Shown: positions 7,895 through 17,026, numbered from the stretch's first letter. The stretch: DNA of 64,000 bases from Micromonospora sp. RHAY321 (GCF_023896955.1 NZ_JAMHIW010000004.1:124001-188000); one strand, 5' to 3'. The notes: a model not told the origin generated them from the letters alone. Translations and numbers: made by a program.

Positions 7895-9058
7895 GTGCTG
7901 TTCCGGAGCTGGGCGTCCGAGGTCGGGGCACCCTGGCCGGACGTGGCCACGGTGACCGACCACGTCGGCGTACCCCATCTGGTCGTGACCCGGCACGCGC
8001 TGGTCCGCCAGGTCCTCGCGGACCCGGTCGCCTACCGGCCGGACAACGCGCTGGACGCGGTGACCCCGATGCCGGTGACGGCGCTGCGGGTGCTCGCCGG
8101 GCACCGGTTCCGGCTACCGCCGACCCTGGCGAACAACTCCGGCGCCAGCCATCCGGCGATCCGGTCGATCGTCGCCGACGCGCTGCACCCCGCCCGGGTC
8201 GCCGCGCAGCGTCCCTGGCTCACCGCGCTGGTCCGGGAACGGGTCGCCCGGCTGGCCGCCAGCCTCGACGCCGGTGCGGCGGTCGACCTCTACGCGGAGC
8301 TCGCCGCCGACCTGCCACTGCTGGTGCTGGCCCGGCTGGTCGAGCTGCCGGACGCGCCGGTCGGCGCGGTCAAGCAGTTCGCCCGGGCCGCCCTTGAGCT
8401 GTTCTGGGCACCGCTGGACCCCGACCGGCAGGTGGCGCTCGCTGCCGAGGTGGGCCGCTTCCACGGCGTGCTGCGCGACTTCGCGGCCACCGGCGGCGGG
8501 CTGGCCGCCGAGCTGCGCAAGGCCGGGCACGCCCCGGACGTGGTGGTCGGCGCGCTCTTCTTCCTGCTGGTCGCCGGGCAGGAGACCACCTCGCAGTTCC
8601 TCACCCTGCTGCTGCACCGGCTGGCCGGCGAGCCCTCGGTGCTGACCGGGCTCCGCACCGGTGAGGTCGCGGTGGCCGACGTGGTCGAGGAGGGGCTGCG
8701 GCTGGAACCGCCGATCGTCACCTGGCGCCGGGTCGCCGCTGCGGACAACATGCTGGGCGGGACCGCCGTGCCGGCGGGTACGAGCCTCGTGCTCTGGCTG
8801 GCCCGCGCCGGTCGGGATCCGGCGGTCGTCGAGGCGCCCGACGAGTTCCGGCCCGGCCAGCGCGGATCGCGCCGGCATGTGGCGTTCGGTGCCGGCGCGC
8901 ACCGCTGCGTCGGTGACGTGCTGGCCCGGATGGAGGCGGCCGTGGTGGTGACCGAGGCCGCACCGCTGCTGGACGGGGTGACCGTGGTCCGCGCACCGTG
9001 GTGCCCGGACAACCTCACCTTCCGGATGCCCGACGCCTTCGTCGTCCGCCGCGGCTGA
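7895..9058 (+). CDS. cytochrome P450
   Basis: A 387-residue soluble bacterial P450. It has the I-helix oxygen-activation motif AGQETT at about 227-232, the ExxR motif EEGLR near 265-269, and the haem-binding loop FGAGAHRCVG near 330-339 with Cys337 as axial ligand. It is slightly shorter than the usual 400-residue family length, mainly at the N-terminus. The GTG is preceded by TAGCGT with 6 nt spacing, formed over the stop codon of the methyltransferase gene, suggesting an independent leaderless transcript. No ferredoxin or reductase gene lies nearby. The substrate cannot be predicted. Confidence 0.93.
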   Translation: MLFRSWASEVGAPWPDVATVTDHVGVPHLVVTRHALVRQVLADPVAYRPDNALDAVTPMPVTALRVLAGHRFRLPPTLANNSGASHPAIRSIVADALHPARVAAQRPWLTALVRERVARLAASLDAGAAVDLYAELAADLPLLVLARLVELPDAPVGAVKQFARAALELFWAPLDPDRQVALAAEVGRFHGVLRDFAATGGGLAAELRKAGHAPDVVVGALFFLLVAGQETTSQFLTLLLHRLAGEPSVLTGLRTGEVAVADVVEEGLRLEPPIVTWRRVAAADNMLGGTAVPAGTSLVLWLARAGRDPAVVEAPDEFRPGQRGSRRHVAFGAGAHRCVGDVLARMEAAVVVTEAAPLLDGVTVVRAPWCPDNLTFRMPDAFVVRRG

Positions 9059-9085
9059 CCGGCGGCCCGCTGGCGGGCTGTGGGA

Positions 9086-9099
9086 CTGACGAAAGTCAG
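9086..9099. promoter_or_regulatory. candidate response-regulator site before the ABC exporter
   Basis: CTGACGAAAGTCAG is a perfect 5-bp inverted repeat with a GAAA centre. The identical 14-mer lies before the sensor kinase gene at 13245-13258. It is centred about 66 nt upstream of the ABC ATPase start, a typical activator position. Confidence 0.6.
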
Positions 9100-9158
9100 G
9101 TGCGGTGGTCGCCGTTCGGGCGCGGTGCCGCTCCCCCTCGCGCGCCTAGCGTCAGCGC

Positions 9159-10091
9159 ATGATCACATTACGTGGGTTGACGAAACGGTTCGGGGCGACC
9201 GTCGCGGTCGACTCCCTGACCGTCGACGTCGCGCCCGGGCGGGTCACCGGCTTCCTCGGCCCGAACGGCGCCGGCAAGTCCACCACCATGCGGATGATCC
9301 TCGGCCTGGACCGGCCCACCGCCGGGCAGGCGCTGGTCGGCGGCCGGGCGTACCGGGAGCTGCGGCGGCCGCTGCACGAGGTGGGCGCGCTGCTCGACGC
9401 CCGGGCCATCCACCCGGCCCGGTCCGGCCGTGCGCACCTGCTGGCCATGGCCCGCAGCAACGGCATTCCCGGTCGCCGGGTGGACGAGGTGCTCGACACC
9501 GTCGGCCTCGACGGGCGCGCCGCGGCCAAGCCGGGCCGCACCCTCTCCCTCGGGATGGGGCAGCGGCTCGGCATCGCCGGCGCGCTGCTCGGCGACCCGC
9601 CGGTGCTGATGTTCGACGAGCCGGTCAACGGCCTCGACCCGGACGGGGTGCGCTGGGTCCGGCAGCTGATGCGCTCCCTCGCCGACCAGGGACGGACCGT
9701 CTTCGTCTCCAGCCACCTGATGAGCGAGATGCAGCTCACCGCCGACCAGCTCGTGGTCATCGGGCGCGGACGGCTGCTCGCCGACGCCCCGATCGACGAC
9801 GTGATCGCCGGCAGCGCGGTCGCCGTCCGGGTCCGCAGTCCGCACGCGGACGGGCTGGCCACCCTGGCCGCGCGCCTCACCGCGGCCGGCGCGACCGTCG
9901 AGCCGGCCGGCGCCGACGAGCTGACCGTCACCGGGAGCACCGTGGACCGGGTCGGTGACCTGGCGTACGAGCTGGGGGTCCGGTTGCACGAGCTGAGCCC
10001 GCACGGCGCATCGCTGGAGCAGGCGTTCATGGAGCTGACCGCCGACAGCGTCGAGTACGCCGGCGGCCCGACCGGAAGCGGGGCACGATGA
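9159..10091 (+). CDS. ABC transporter ATP-binding protein
   Basis: A 310-residue ATPase of the DrrA/CcmA-like drug-export type. The Walker A is GPNGAGKS at residues 34-41 and the Walker B is VLMFDEPVNGLDPDG. The signature reads LSLGMGQR in place of LSGGQ, a common variant in this group, and a C-terminal regulatory region follows. It energises the permease encoded by the next gene, whose ATG overlaps this stop codon (ATGA). TAGCGT lies 6 nt before the ATG, so translation is probably leaderless. The palindrome upstream and the convergent NarL-type two-component genes indicate that the exporter is the output of that system, probably in response to envelope stress or an antibiotic. Confidence 0.92.
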   Translation: MITLRGLTKRFGATVAVDSLTVDVAPGRVTGFLGPNGAGKSTTMRMILGLDRPTAGQALVGGRAYRELRRPLHEVGALLDARAIHPARSGRAHLLAMARSNGIPGRRVDEVLDTVGLDGRAAAKPGRTLSLGMGQRLGIAGALLGDPPVLMFDEPVNGLDPDGVRWVRQLMRSLADQGRTVFVSSHLMSEMQLTADQLVVIGRGRLLADAPIDDVIAGSAVAVRVRSPHADGLATLAARLTAAGATVEPAGADELTVTGSTVDRVGDLAYELGVRLHELSPHGASLEQAFMELTADSVEYAGGPTGSGAR

Positions 10092-10906
10092 GCACCAGCA
10101 CCATCCCGGACACCGGCACCAGCCCGGACACCCGTCCCGCCCCGGGCGCCTTCCGCGGCGCGGTGGCCGCCGAGTGGACCAAGCTGTTCTCGGTGCGGAC
10201 CACCCGGTGGACCGCGATGGCGGCGCTGCTGCTGATGGCCGCGAGCGCCGGCCAGCTGGCCATCTACGCGGCCAACGCCAACACCAACGACGACCCGGCC
10301 GACGACCCGGGCATCGTCACCGCCGGCAGCGTGGTGGTCAGCGCCGTCGAGCTGACCCAGTACGCCGTGCTGGCGCTGGGCCTGCTGGCGATCACCGCCG
10401 AGTTCACCAGCGGCACCATCCGGACGACGCTGCAGTGCACCCCGGCACGTGGTCGGGTGCTGCTGGCCAAGGCCGTGGTGGCCGGCGCGGTCACCTTCGT
10501 CCTCGGCCTGCTGCTCGGCGGCGTCGGCGCCCTGGTCGCGCGGCCGGTGCTCGGCCGGTGGGGCAGTGCGCCCATGGCCAGCACCATCGGCGACATTCTG
10601 GCGGTGGCGACCTACCTGGCGCTGGTCAGCGTGCTGGCGCTGGGCCTCGGCGCGGCGCTACGCAGCGCGGTGCTCACCCTCACGGTGCTCTTCGCCACCC
10701 TGATGATCGTGCCGCTGTCGCTCCAGGAGCCGGACATCGCCGTGCTGAACCGGATCGCCGACGTGTTCCCCGGCGTTGCCGGTGGGCACTTCCTGGCCGG
10801 CGACGTCGAGCCGTATCCCGGCGCGGTCGGGCTGCTGCTGCTCGCCGGCTGGGCCGGCGCGGCGCTGCTGCTGGGCCGGGCCGTGCTGCGCCGCCGCGAC
10901 GCCTGA
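10088..10906 (+). CDS. ABC transporter permease (ABC-2 type)
   Basis: A 272-residue protein with a short Pro/Thr-rich cytoplasmic N-terminus and about six predicted membrane helices, including AAEWTKLFSVRTTRWTAMAA leading into helix 1 and ITAEFTSGTIRTTLQ, a conserved feature of ABC-2 permeases. It forms the membrane part of the exporter with the ATPase gene that overlaps it by 4 nt. It ends just before a bidirectional terminator. Confidence 0.88.
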   Translation: MSTSTIPDTGTSPDTRPAPGAFRGAVAAEWTKLFSVRTTRWTAMAALLLMAASAGQLAIYAANANTNDDPADDPGIVTAGSVVVSAVELTQYAVLALGLLAITAEFTSGTIRTTLQCTPARGRVLLAKAVVAGAVTFVLGLLLGGVGALVARPVLGRWGSAPMASTIGDILAVATYLALVSVLALGLGAALRSAVLTLTVLFATLMIVPLSLQEPDIAVLNRIADVFPGVAGGHFLAGDVEPYPGAVGLLLLAGWAGAALLLGRAVLRRRDA

Positions 10907-10908
10907 CC

Positions 10909-10940
10909 GGTGGGCGGGGGCCGACCGGCCCCCGCTCACC
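10909..10940. terminator. bidirectional terminator between the exporter and the two-component system
   Basis: GC-rich hairpin with core arms GCGGGGGCC (10914-10922) and GGCCCCCGC (10927-10935), extended by outer GGTG/CACC pairs. It sits between convergent stop codons and overlaps the end of the response-regulator gene. Confidence 0.7.
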
Positions 10941-11610
10941 CGTCGACCAGCCCCGCCTCGTAGGCGATGATCGCCGCCTGCACCCGGTTGCGTACGTCCA
11001 ACCGGGTGAAGATGCTGGTCAGGTAGCTCTTCACGGTGCCCTCGACCAGGTGCAGCCGGCGGGCGATCTCGGCGTTGGACAGCCCCGCCCCGACCAGCGC
11101 CAGCACCTCCCGTTCCCGCTCGGTCAGCGCCGCCGTCCGGTCCCGCGCGACGGGCCGGCGGGCCAACCGCCCGGCGCCCAGCTCGATCACCCGGCGGGCC
11201 ACCCGCGGCGACAGGTACGCCCCACCGTCGGCGACCGCGTGCACCCCGGCGATCAGCTCGCGCGGGTCGCCGGCCTTGAGCAGGAACCCGCTGGCACCGT
11301 GGCCGAGCGCCCGGGCCACGTGGTCGTCCTCACCGAAGGTGGTCAGCATGACCGTCGCCGTCGCCGGCGCCACCCGGTGGATCTCGGCGGCGGCGGCCAG
11401 CCCGTCCAGGCGCGGCATCCGGATGTCCAGCAACGCCACCCGGGGTCGGTGCGCCCGGACCAGCTCCACCGCCGCCCGCCCGTCGCCGGCCTCGGCGACC
11501 ACCTCGATGCCCGGGTCGGCGGCGAGGATGGCCCGAACGCCCGCCCGGATCATCGCCTCGTCGTCGGCGAGGACCACCCGGACCGGCGAGACTGCGGTGT
11601 CCGTGTTCAC
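10936..11610 (-). CDS. NarL/FixJ-family response regulator
   Basis: A 224-residue regulator. The receiver domain spans residues 9-125 with the acidic pair Asp16/Asp17, phospho-acceptor Asp62 (LLDIRMP), Thr90/91 and Lys112. The LuxR-type helix-turn-helix is at about 160-208 (LTEREREVLALVGAGLSNAE). Its GTG start shares one base with the TAG of the kinase gene, so the two are translationally coupled. It probably binds the CTGACGAAAGTCAG sites before the ABC operon and the kinase gene, giving autoregulation and exporter control. This target assignment is inferred from the shared sites. Confidence 0.93.
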   Translation of the reverse strand: MNTDTAVSPVRVVLADDEAMIRAGVRAILAADPGIEVVAEAGDGRAAVELVRAHRPRVALLDIRMPRLDGLAAAAEIHRVAPATATVMLTTFGEDDHVARALGHGASGFLLKAGDPRELIAGVHAVADGGAYLSPRVARRVIELGAGRLARRPVARDRTAALTEREREVLALVGAGLSNAEIARRLHLVEGTVKSYLTSIFTRLDVRNRVQAAIIAYEAGLVDG

Positions 11611-13208
11611 TACGCGATCCGCTCCTTGTCGACCAGCCGGCCGTCGGTGAAGCACAGCCGCCAGGTCGGCTGGGCGAGGGGGAAGTTGCCGTCGGTGTAG
11701 AACTCGCAGCCGGGCTCCTCGCCGCCGGACGGCGGTGTGACCTGCCGGCGGGGCAACCCCGCCAGGTCGGCGCGCGCGGTGCCGGGCCGCATCCGGTCGT
11801 ACGTCGCCTCGTCCAGCACCGTGCCGGCCGTGGCGAACGGGTAGTAGACCAGCGACAAGGCCAGCGCGAGCCCGGCCGGGGCGGCGAGCGCGGTCAGCAG
11901 ACTGCGCCGTACCCGACGACGGGCCGCCTGCAGCCGCCGCTCGGCGTCCGCCGGCCACTCCATCCCGCCGCCGGCCGACCCGGCACCGGTCACCGCACCG
12001 GGCTCGGCGGACCTCAGCCCGGCGGGAACGCCGACGGTCGGGTCGGCGGGGACGCCATCGGCGGGCATCGGCAACCGGGCCCGTACCTCGAAGCCGCCGT
12101 CCGGGCGCGGGCCGGTGTCCAGGACGCCGCCGGCCAGGCGGACCCGCTCGGCGAGGGCCAGCAGGCCGCTGCCCGAGGACGGCGGCGTGGGCAACGGACC
12201 GGCCGGTGGTGGCCCGTTGAGCACCCGTACCTCGATCTCGTTCGCCTCGGGGGCGAGGGTGACGGTGACCGGGGCGCCCGGGGCGTACCGGGCCGCGTTG
12301 GTGAGCGCCTCCCGGACCACCCGGTGGGCGGCGAGCCCGGTCATCCCGGGCAGCTCGACCACGGTGGGCGGGGCGTCCAACAGGACCGTCATGCCGGCCT
12401 CCCGGGCACCGTCGACCACATCGGTGACGGTCTCCCCGGCCGGTCGGAGCCCGGCGCTCCCGCCCTCCTCGCGGAGCACACCGATGATGCCGTGCAGCCG
12501 TTCCGTGGCGGCGGCGACGCTGGCTCGCAGCTCCCCCACCGCCGCCCGATGCCGCGGGTCGAGGTCGTCGGCGAGCTCCAGCGCCGCGGCGCGCAACGCG
12601 ATGAGACTGAGGTCGTGGCCGAGGGAGTCGTGCATCTCCTCGGCGATCCGGGCCCGCTCCCGCAGCCGGATCCGGTCGCCGGCGCCGCGTTGCTCCCGTG
12701 CCAGCGCGTCGGCGTGCCGGCGATCGGCGTCGGCCAGTTCCCGCTGCTGCCGGCGGTACCGGCCGACCAACCACGGGAACACCCCGGCGAACAGCAGCAC
12801 CGAGGCGAGCAGGAACCAGGTGGCCGCTTCGGTGCCGAGCAGCCCCAGGTTCAGCACCGTGCCACCGACCGCGATCACACCGAACAGCACGGCCGCCGGA
12901 GTCGCCCCGGCGCTGCGCCGCCCGGTGAGATAGCTGAACACCGGGATGGCGAACACGAAGTTGCCGTCGACCAGCGACGCCAGCACCACCAGCGACAGGC
13001 CCACCAGCGGACGACGCCGGCCCAGCGCCACCGCCACGGCCAGCACTGCCAGCCCGCCGAGCAGCAACGCCAGAGTGCGCGGCGAGTACGGCGGGGTCAG
13101 CCTCGCGAACCCCATCGGCGCGGCCAGCACCGCCCAGAGCAGCGCGTCCGCCAGCAGCGCCGGCCGCACGCCCCACGCTGCGCCCGCCGGCCACCTCGGG
13201 ATCCTCAC
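11610..13208 (-). CDS. sensor histidine kinase (HisKA_3) with unusual C-terminal membrane-anchored domain
   Basis: About 532 residues. The N-terminal membrane segment has four to five helices (residues 1-150). A HisKA_3 dimerisation domain follows with phospho-accepting His193 in EEMHDSLGHDLS, then an ATPase domain with REALTNAARYAPG and GSGLLALAERV. Unlike normal NarL-type kinases it continues for about 140 residues. These form a basic stretch, one membrane helix (LLTALAAPAGLALALSLVYY) and a terminal domain with a Cys pair (GCEFYTDG, RLCFTDGR) that resembles small SmpA-like lipoprotein folds. I chose GTG 13208 because TAGCCT lies 7 nt upstream (leaderless); GTG 13226 is an alternative. Confidence 0.9.
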   Translation of the reverse strand: MRIPRWPAGAAWGVRPALLADALLWAVLAAPMGFARLTPPYSPRTLALLLGGLAVLAVAVALGRRRPLVGLSLVVLASLVDGNFVFAIPVFSYLTGRRSAGATPAAVLFGVIAVGGTVLNLGLLGTEAATWFLLASVLLFAGVFPWLVGRYRRQQRELADADRRHADALAREQRGAGDRIRLRERARIAEEMHDSLGHDLSLIALRAAALELADDLDPRHRAAVGELRASVAAATERLHGIIGVLREEGGSAGLRPAGETVTDVVDGAREAGMTVLLDAPPTVVELPGMTGLAAHRVVREALTNAARYAPGAPVTVTLAPEANEIEVRVLNGPPPAGPLPTPPSSGSGLLALAERVRLAGGVLDTGPRPDGGFEVRARLPMPADGVPADPTVGVPAGLRSAEPGAVTGAGSAGGGMEWPADAERRLQAARRRVRRSLLTALAAPAGLALALSLVYYPFATAGTVLDEATYDRMRPGTARADLAGLPRRQVTPPSGGEEPGCEFYTDGNFPLAQPTWRLCFTDGRLVDKERIA

Positions 13209-13244
13209 GGCCGCCAGGCTACCCACGCCCGACCTGGGCGGGCA

Positions 13245-13258
13245 CTGACGAAAGTCAG
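13245..13258. promoter_or_regulatory. candidate response-regulator site before the kinase gene
   Basis: Exact copy of CTGACGAAAGTCAG, also present at 9086-9099. Centred about 43 nt upstream of the kinase start, between the bioD stop and the kinase promoter. Suggests positive autoregulation of the two-component genes independent of the biotin operon. Confidence 0.6.
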
Positions 13259-13262
13259 GTGG

Positions 13263-14000
13263 TCAGCCGATCTCCTCGGCCCAGGCCCGCCAGTCGTCCA
13301 GCACACCGTGCAGCGCCGGGGTGAGCCAGCCGGGGGCCGAGCGCCGGAACACGCCCGGGTCCATGGCGCCCGCACCGTCCGGCACCACACCGAGCAGGTT
13401 CGGCACCAGATCGGTGAGGTTGGTCCAGTGCACCAGTTCCGGCGTCGACGGCCAGGCGCCGATCACCACACCGGCCGGCACCGCCCGCCGGTCCAGCGCC
13501 TCCAGGGTCAACGCCGTGTGGTTGAGCGTGCCCAGCCCGGCGCGGGCGACCACCACCGCCGGCGCACCGAGCGACACCGCCAGGTCGGCCAACGTCCACG
13601 GCTCACCGGACGGGCGCAGCCCCATCGGGACCAGCAGCCCACCGGCGCCCTCGACCAGCACCAGATCATGCTTGTCGGTCTCGTCGCGGACGGCGTCCAC
13701 GGCGGTGTACAGCTCCAACGGCGGCAGGTCGGCGACCCGGGCGGCGGCCAGCGGGGCGAGCGGGTCGGGATAACTCGCCAGGGTGCGGCCGGTGAGCGGC
13801 GCGGCCAACCGGTTGATCGCGTCCACGTCGCCGGGTTCGCCGCTGGCCGTACCCGTCTGGCCGGGTTTGACCACGGCCACCCGCAGGCCGGCGGCCTGCG
13901 CGGCGGCGGCGATCGCGGCGGTCACCACCGTCTTGCCGACCTCGGTGTCGGTGCCGGTGACGAGCACCGGCCCGCGCCACGCCCCGGGCACCGCACTCAC
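13263..14000 (-). CDS. bioD: ATP-dependent dethiobiotin synthetase BioD
   Basis: A 245-residue P-loop enzyme that carboxylates and cyclises 7,8-diaminopelargonate to dethiobiotin. The Walker A is GTDTEVGKT at residues 16-24. Further conserved elements are VKPGQTG (substrate lysine region) and [14 protein letters not shown], the typical second nucleotide loop. The GTG start overlaps the bioF stop as GTGA, so the two are co-translated. Length and motifs match the family fully. It ends 54 nt before the kinase start. Confidence 0.95.
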   Translation of the reverse strand: MSAVPGAWRGPVLVTGTDTEVGKTVVTAAIAAAAQAAGLRVAVVKPGQTGTASGEPGDVDAINRLAAPLTGRTLASYPDPLAPLAAARVADLPPLELYTAVDAVRDETDKHDLVLVEGAGGLLVPMGLRPSGEPWTLADLAVSLGAPAVVVARAGLGTLNHTALTLEALDRRAVPAGVVIGAWPSTPELVHWTNLTDLVPNLLGVVPDGAGAMDPGVFRRSAPGWLTPALHGVLDDWRAWAEEIG

Positions 14001-15166
14001 GGGGCGCACTCCACGACGACGTCCAGCGCCCGCTCGAAATCCGCCCGGGGCACGCCGGCGCTGACGGTGAGTCGCAGCCGGGAGCGGCTGTCCGGGGTGG
14101 ACGGCGGCCGGAAGCAGCCCACCGCGACGCCGCGGTCCCGGCAGTCGGCGGCCCACGCCGTCGCCGCCTCCGGCCCGGGGGCGGTCACCGAGATCACCGC
14201 CGCGTCCGGTGCGGAGACGGTCAACCCGGCGGCGCGCAGCCGCGCGACCGCCAGCGCCACCCGGTCGGCCAGCTCGGCGCGCAGGCCCTCGCCGTCGCGG
14301 GCCAGCCGCAACGCGGCGTGTACGCCGGCGGCGACCGCCGGGGGCAGCGCGGTGTCGAAGATGAACGTGCGCCCGGTCTCGACCAGGTGCCGGACGAACT
14401 CGGCCGGGCCGGCCACCACCCCGCCCGCTCCTCCGAGCGCCTTGGAGAGCGTGGCGGTGACCACGACGTCCGGTGCGCCGGCCAGCCCGGCGGCGGCGAC
14501 CGCGCCGGCACCGGCGGGACCGGTCACGCCGAGCGCGTGCGCGTCGTCGACCAGCAGGAGTGCGCCGTAGCGGCGGGCCACCGCGTGCAGCTCGGCCAGC
14601 GGGGCGAGGTCGCCGTCGACGGAGAAGACCGACTCGGTGACCACGACCGCCGGGCGGCCCGGTGCGACGGCCAGGGCGGCGGCCACCGCCGTCACGTCCG
14701 CGTGCGGGGTCACCACGGTCTCGGCGCCGGAGATGCGGCAGCCGTCGATCAGGGACGCGTGGTTGTGCGCGTCGGAGACGAGCAGCGTCCGGGGTTGGAC
14801 GAGGGCCCGCAGCGCGCCGAGATTGGCCAGGTAGCCGGAGGAGAAGACGAGGGATCCGTCAGTGCCCAGCCACCGCGCCAGCTCGACCTCCAGCGCCTGG
14901 TGCGCGTCGGTGGAGCCGCGTACCAGCCGCGACCCGGTCGCCCCCAGCCCGTACGCCGACAGCGCCGCCGCGGCCGCGCCGACGACCTCCGGGTGGGTGG
15001 CCAGGCCCAGGTAGTCGTTGCCGGCCAGGTCGGTCATCCCGTCCCCGGCGGGGCGCGGGTGCAGCCGCCGGGTCAGCCCGGCCTTCGCCCGCAGCTCCGC
15101 ACGGCGGTCGAGCGCCGCCAGCCAGTCCGCCACCGTCACCCCTTCGCCGCCGTCCGCGCCGGTCAC
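13997..15166 (-). CDS. bioF: 8-amino-7-oxononanoate synthase BioF
   Basis: A 389-residue PLP-dependent alpha-oxoamine synthase, the pimeloyl-CoA/ACP plus alanine condensing step of biotin synthesis. The glycine-rich entry segment [10 protein letters not shown], the [14 protein letters not shown] block and the PLP-lysine motif [13 protein letters not shown] are all present. GTG 15166 is taken as start; a second GTG nine codons in is possible. TAATTT at 15190-15185 is a plausible -10 box giving a short leader. bioF and bioD form one transcript divergent from bioB. No bioA is in the window. Confidence 0.95.
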   Translation of the reverse strand: MTGADGGEGVTVADWLAALDRRAELRAKAGLTRRLHPRPAGDGMTDLAGNDYLGLATHPEVVGAAAAALSAYGLGATGSRLVRGSTDAHQALEVELARWLGTDGSLVFSSGYLANLGALRALVQPRTLLVSDAHNHASLIDGCRISGAETVVTPHADVTAVAAALAVAPGRPAVVVTESVFSVDGDLAPLAELHAVARRYGALLLVDDAHALGVTGPAGAGAVAAAGLAGAPDVVVTATLSKALGGAGGVVAGPAEFVRHLVETGRTFIFDTALPPAVAAGVHAALRLARDGEGLRAELADRVALAVARLRAAGLTVSAPDAAVISVTAPGPEAATAWAADCRDRGVAVGCFRPPSTPDSRSRLRLTVSAGVPRADFERALDVVVECAP

Positions 15167-15319
15167 CCCGACACCCGCCGGGCGAAATTACCACCCACCA
15201 CCACCGGCCCGGCGGATCCACCCGCCGCCGACCCGACGCGGCCCCGCCCGGGCAGCGGGCGGGATCGACCGGCCAGCAGGCCGTTCCCGCTGACCGGGGG
15301 GCCTTGTAGGGTACGAGCC
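15167..15319. promoter_or_regulatory. divergent biotin promoter region
   Basis: 153 nt between bioF and bioB starts. On the plus strand TAGGGT (15307-15312) lies 7 nt before the bioB ATG with no Shine-Dalgarno. On the minus strand TAATTT (15190-15185) is the likely bioF -10 box. I found no clear palindromic BioQ- or BirA-like operator. Confidence 0.45.
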
Positions 15320-16315
15320 ATGCCAGAGATCCTCGACCAGGCCCGGACCCAGGTCCTGGGTGACGGTGTCGGCCTCGACGAGGCCGGCGTCCTCGCCGTG
15401 CTGAACCTGCCCGACGAGCACCTGCCCGCCGCCCTCCAGCTCGCTCACGACGTGCGGATGCGCTGGTGCGGCCCGGAGGTCGAGGTCGAGGGGATCGTCT
15501 CGCTGAAGACGGGCGGCTGCCCGGAGGACTGCCACTTCTGCTCCCAGTCCGGCCTTTTCACCTCACCGGTGCGCTCGGTCTGGCTGGACATCCCGTCGCT
15601 GGTCGAGGCCGCGAAGCAGACCGCGAAGACCGGGGCGACCGAGTTCTGCATCGTGGCCGCGGTCCGTGGCCCGGACGACCGGCTCATGAAGCAGATGCGT
15701 GAGGGCGTCGCGGCCATCAGGGCCGAGGTCGACATCCAGGTCGCCGCGTCGCTGGGCATGCTCTCCCAGGAGCAGGTCGACGACCTGGTCGACATGGGCG
15801 TGCACCGCTACAACCACAACCTGGAGACCTGCCGGTCGTACTTCCCCAACGTGGTCACCACGCACTCCTGGGAGGAGCGCTGGGAGACGCTGCGGATGGT
15901 CCGCGACTCCGGCATGGAGGTGTGCTGCGGCGGCATCCTGGGCCTGGGCGAGACCGTGGAGCAGCGGGCGGAGTTCGCGGCGCAGCTCGCCGAGCTGAAC
16001 CCGCACGAGGTGCCGCTGAACTTCCTCAACCCGCGCCCCGGCACGCCGCTCGGCGACCGCCCGGTCGTGGAGGGCAAGGACGCGCTGCGGGCCATCGCCG
16101 CGTTCCGGCTGGCCATGCCGCGCACGATCCTGCGGTACGCGGGCGGCCGGGAGATCACCCTCGGTGACCTGGGCACCCGCGACGGTCTGCTCGGTGGCAT
16201 CAACGCCGTGATCGTCGGCAACTACCTGACCACGCTGGGTCGACCGGCGACCGCCGACCTGGACCTGCTGGACGAGCTGAAGATGCCGGTCAAGGCCCTC
16301 TCCGCCACGCTGTGA
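15320..16315 (+). CDS. bioB: biotin synthase BioB
   Basis: A 331-residue radical-SAM enzyme converting dethiobiotin to biotin. The 4Fe-4S cysteines are Cys67, Cys71 and Cys74 in [13 protein letters not shown]. Conserved biotin synthase blocks [17 protein letters not shown] and NPRPGTPL follow, and the AGGREI segment carries the arginine ligand of the auxiliary cluster region. The length is typical. The start is the first ATG after the -10-like box, likely leaderless. The stop codon overlaps or abuts bsaP, matching the actinobacterial arrangement. Confidence 0.97.
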   Translation: MPEILDQARTQVLGDGVGLDEAGVLAVLNLPDEHLPAALQLAHDVRMRWCGPEVEVEGIVSLKTGGCPEDCHFCSQSGLFTSPVRSVWLDIPSLVEAAKQTAKTGATEFCIVAAVRGPDDRLMKQMREGVAAIRAEVDIQVAASLGMLSQEQVDDLVDMGVHRYNHNLETCRSYFPNVVTTHSWEERWETLRMVRDSGMEVCCGGILGLGETVEQRAEFAAQLAELNPHEVPLNFLNPRPGTPLGDRPVVEGKDALRAIAAFRLAMPRTILRYAGGREITLGDLGTRDGLLGGINAVIVGNYLTTLGRPATADLDLLDELKMPVKALSATL

Positions 16316-16320
16316 CCGCC

Positions 16321-16515
16321 ATGACGACGACGGAGCTGTGGTGCGACCGGTGCGGCGAACCGGTGACGGACGGCGCCGCCCACCCGGGCTGCTCGTCGGC
16401 GCGGCAGTTGGAACCGCCCCGGTACTGCCACCGCTGCCGCCGTCGCATGAAGGTGCAGGTGCTGCCGGTCGGCTGGTCGGCGGTCTGCGTCGAGCACGGC
16501 GAGATCCGGGGCTGA
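16321..16515 (+). CDS. bsaP: biotin synthase auxiliary protein BsaP-like
   Basis: A 64-residue Cys-rich protein directly after bioB. The cysteines pair as C8xxC11 and C36xxC39, with C24 and C56 also present, in a zinc-ribbon or cluster-binding pattern. The PPRYCHRCRRRM and GWSAVC.EHG blocks are typical of the actinobacterial BsaP family. Members are thought to support BioB activity, probably by helping with its iron-sulphur clusters. ATG 16321 is used; a GTG at 16312 overlaps the bioB stop (GTGA) and would couple translation. Assignment rests on position, size and Cys pattern. Confidence 0.82.
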   Translation: MTTTELWCDRCGEPVTDGAAHPGCSSARQLEPPRYCHRCRRRMKVQVLPVGWSAVCVEHGEIRG

Positions 16516-16519
16516 GCGG

Positions 16520-17026
16520 ATGCTGCGAGGGCGGGCGGTGACTCTGCGACCGGCGACGGTCGCGGACGTGCCGGCCCTCGCCGCGATCCGGGCCGACCCG
16601 GAGGTACGCCGCTGGTGGCGGGGCGGCGGCGACCTGACCGACGCCGTCCGCGCCGACCTGGACGACGACGATCTGACCCTGTACGCCATCGAGCACGACG
16701 GCCGGGTGATCGGCGCGATCCAGTGGTACGCCGAACCGGACCCGGACTACCGGCACGCCAGCCTCGACATCTTCCTCGACCCGGCGGTACGCGGCGCCGG
16801 GCTCGGCGTGGACGCCATCCGCACCCTGGCCCGGCACCTGATCGACGAGTACGGCCACCACCGGTTCACGATCGACCCGGCGGCGGCCAACAGCGCCGCC
16901 ATCCGGGCGTACGCCAAGGCCGGCTTCCGGCCGGTGGGGGTGCTACGCCGCTACGAGCGCGGCGAGGACGGTCGCTGGCACGACGGCCTGCTGATGGATC
17001 TGCTCGCCGACGACCTCGTGGAGTGA
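16520..17026 (+). CDS. GNAT acetyltransferase, aminoglycoside 6'-acetyltransferase-like
   Basis: A 168-residue single-domain GNAT. It begins LRGRAVTLRPAT, has an RVIGAIQWY central strand, the acetyl-CoA loop VRGAGLGVDAIRTLARHL at about 93-110, and the AAANSAAIRAYAKAGFRPVG motif near the end. It resembles AAC(6')-like and RimJ-like enzymes, but the substrate is not predictable. The gene starts 4 nt after the bsaP stop codon, so it is probably read through from bioB. Confidence 0.85.
   Translation: MLRGRAVTLRPATVADVPALAAIRADPEVRRWWRGGGDLTDAVRADLDDDDLTLYAIEHDGRVIGAIQWYAEPDPDYRHASLDIFLDPAVRGAGLGVDAIRTLARHLIDEYGHHRFTIDPAAANSAAIRAYAKAGFRPVGVLRRYERGEDGRWHDGLLMDLLADDLVE

Noticed and set aside
7217..9058. 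Methyltransferase plus P450 considered as part of a natural-product gene cluster.
   Set aside because: No synthase, NRPS, terpene cyclase or RiPP precursor lies within reach, and the two genes seem to have separate promoters.
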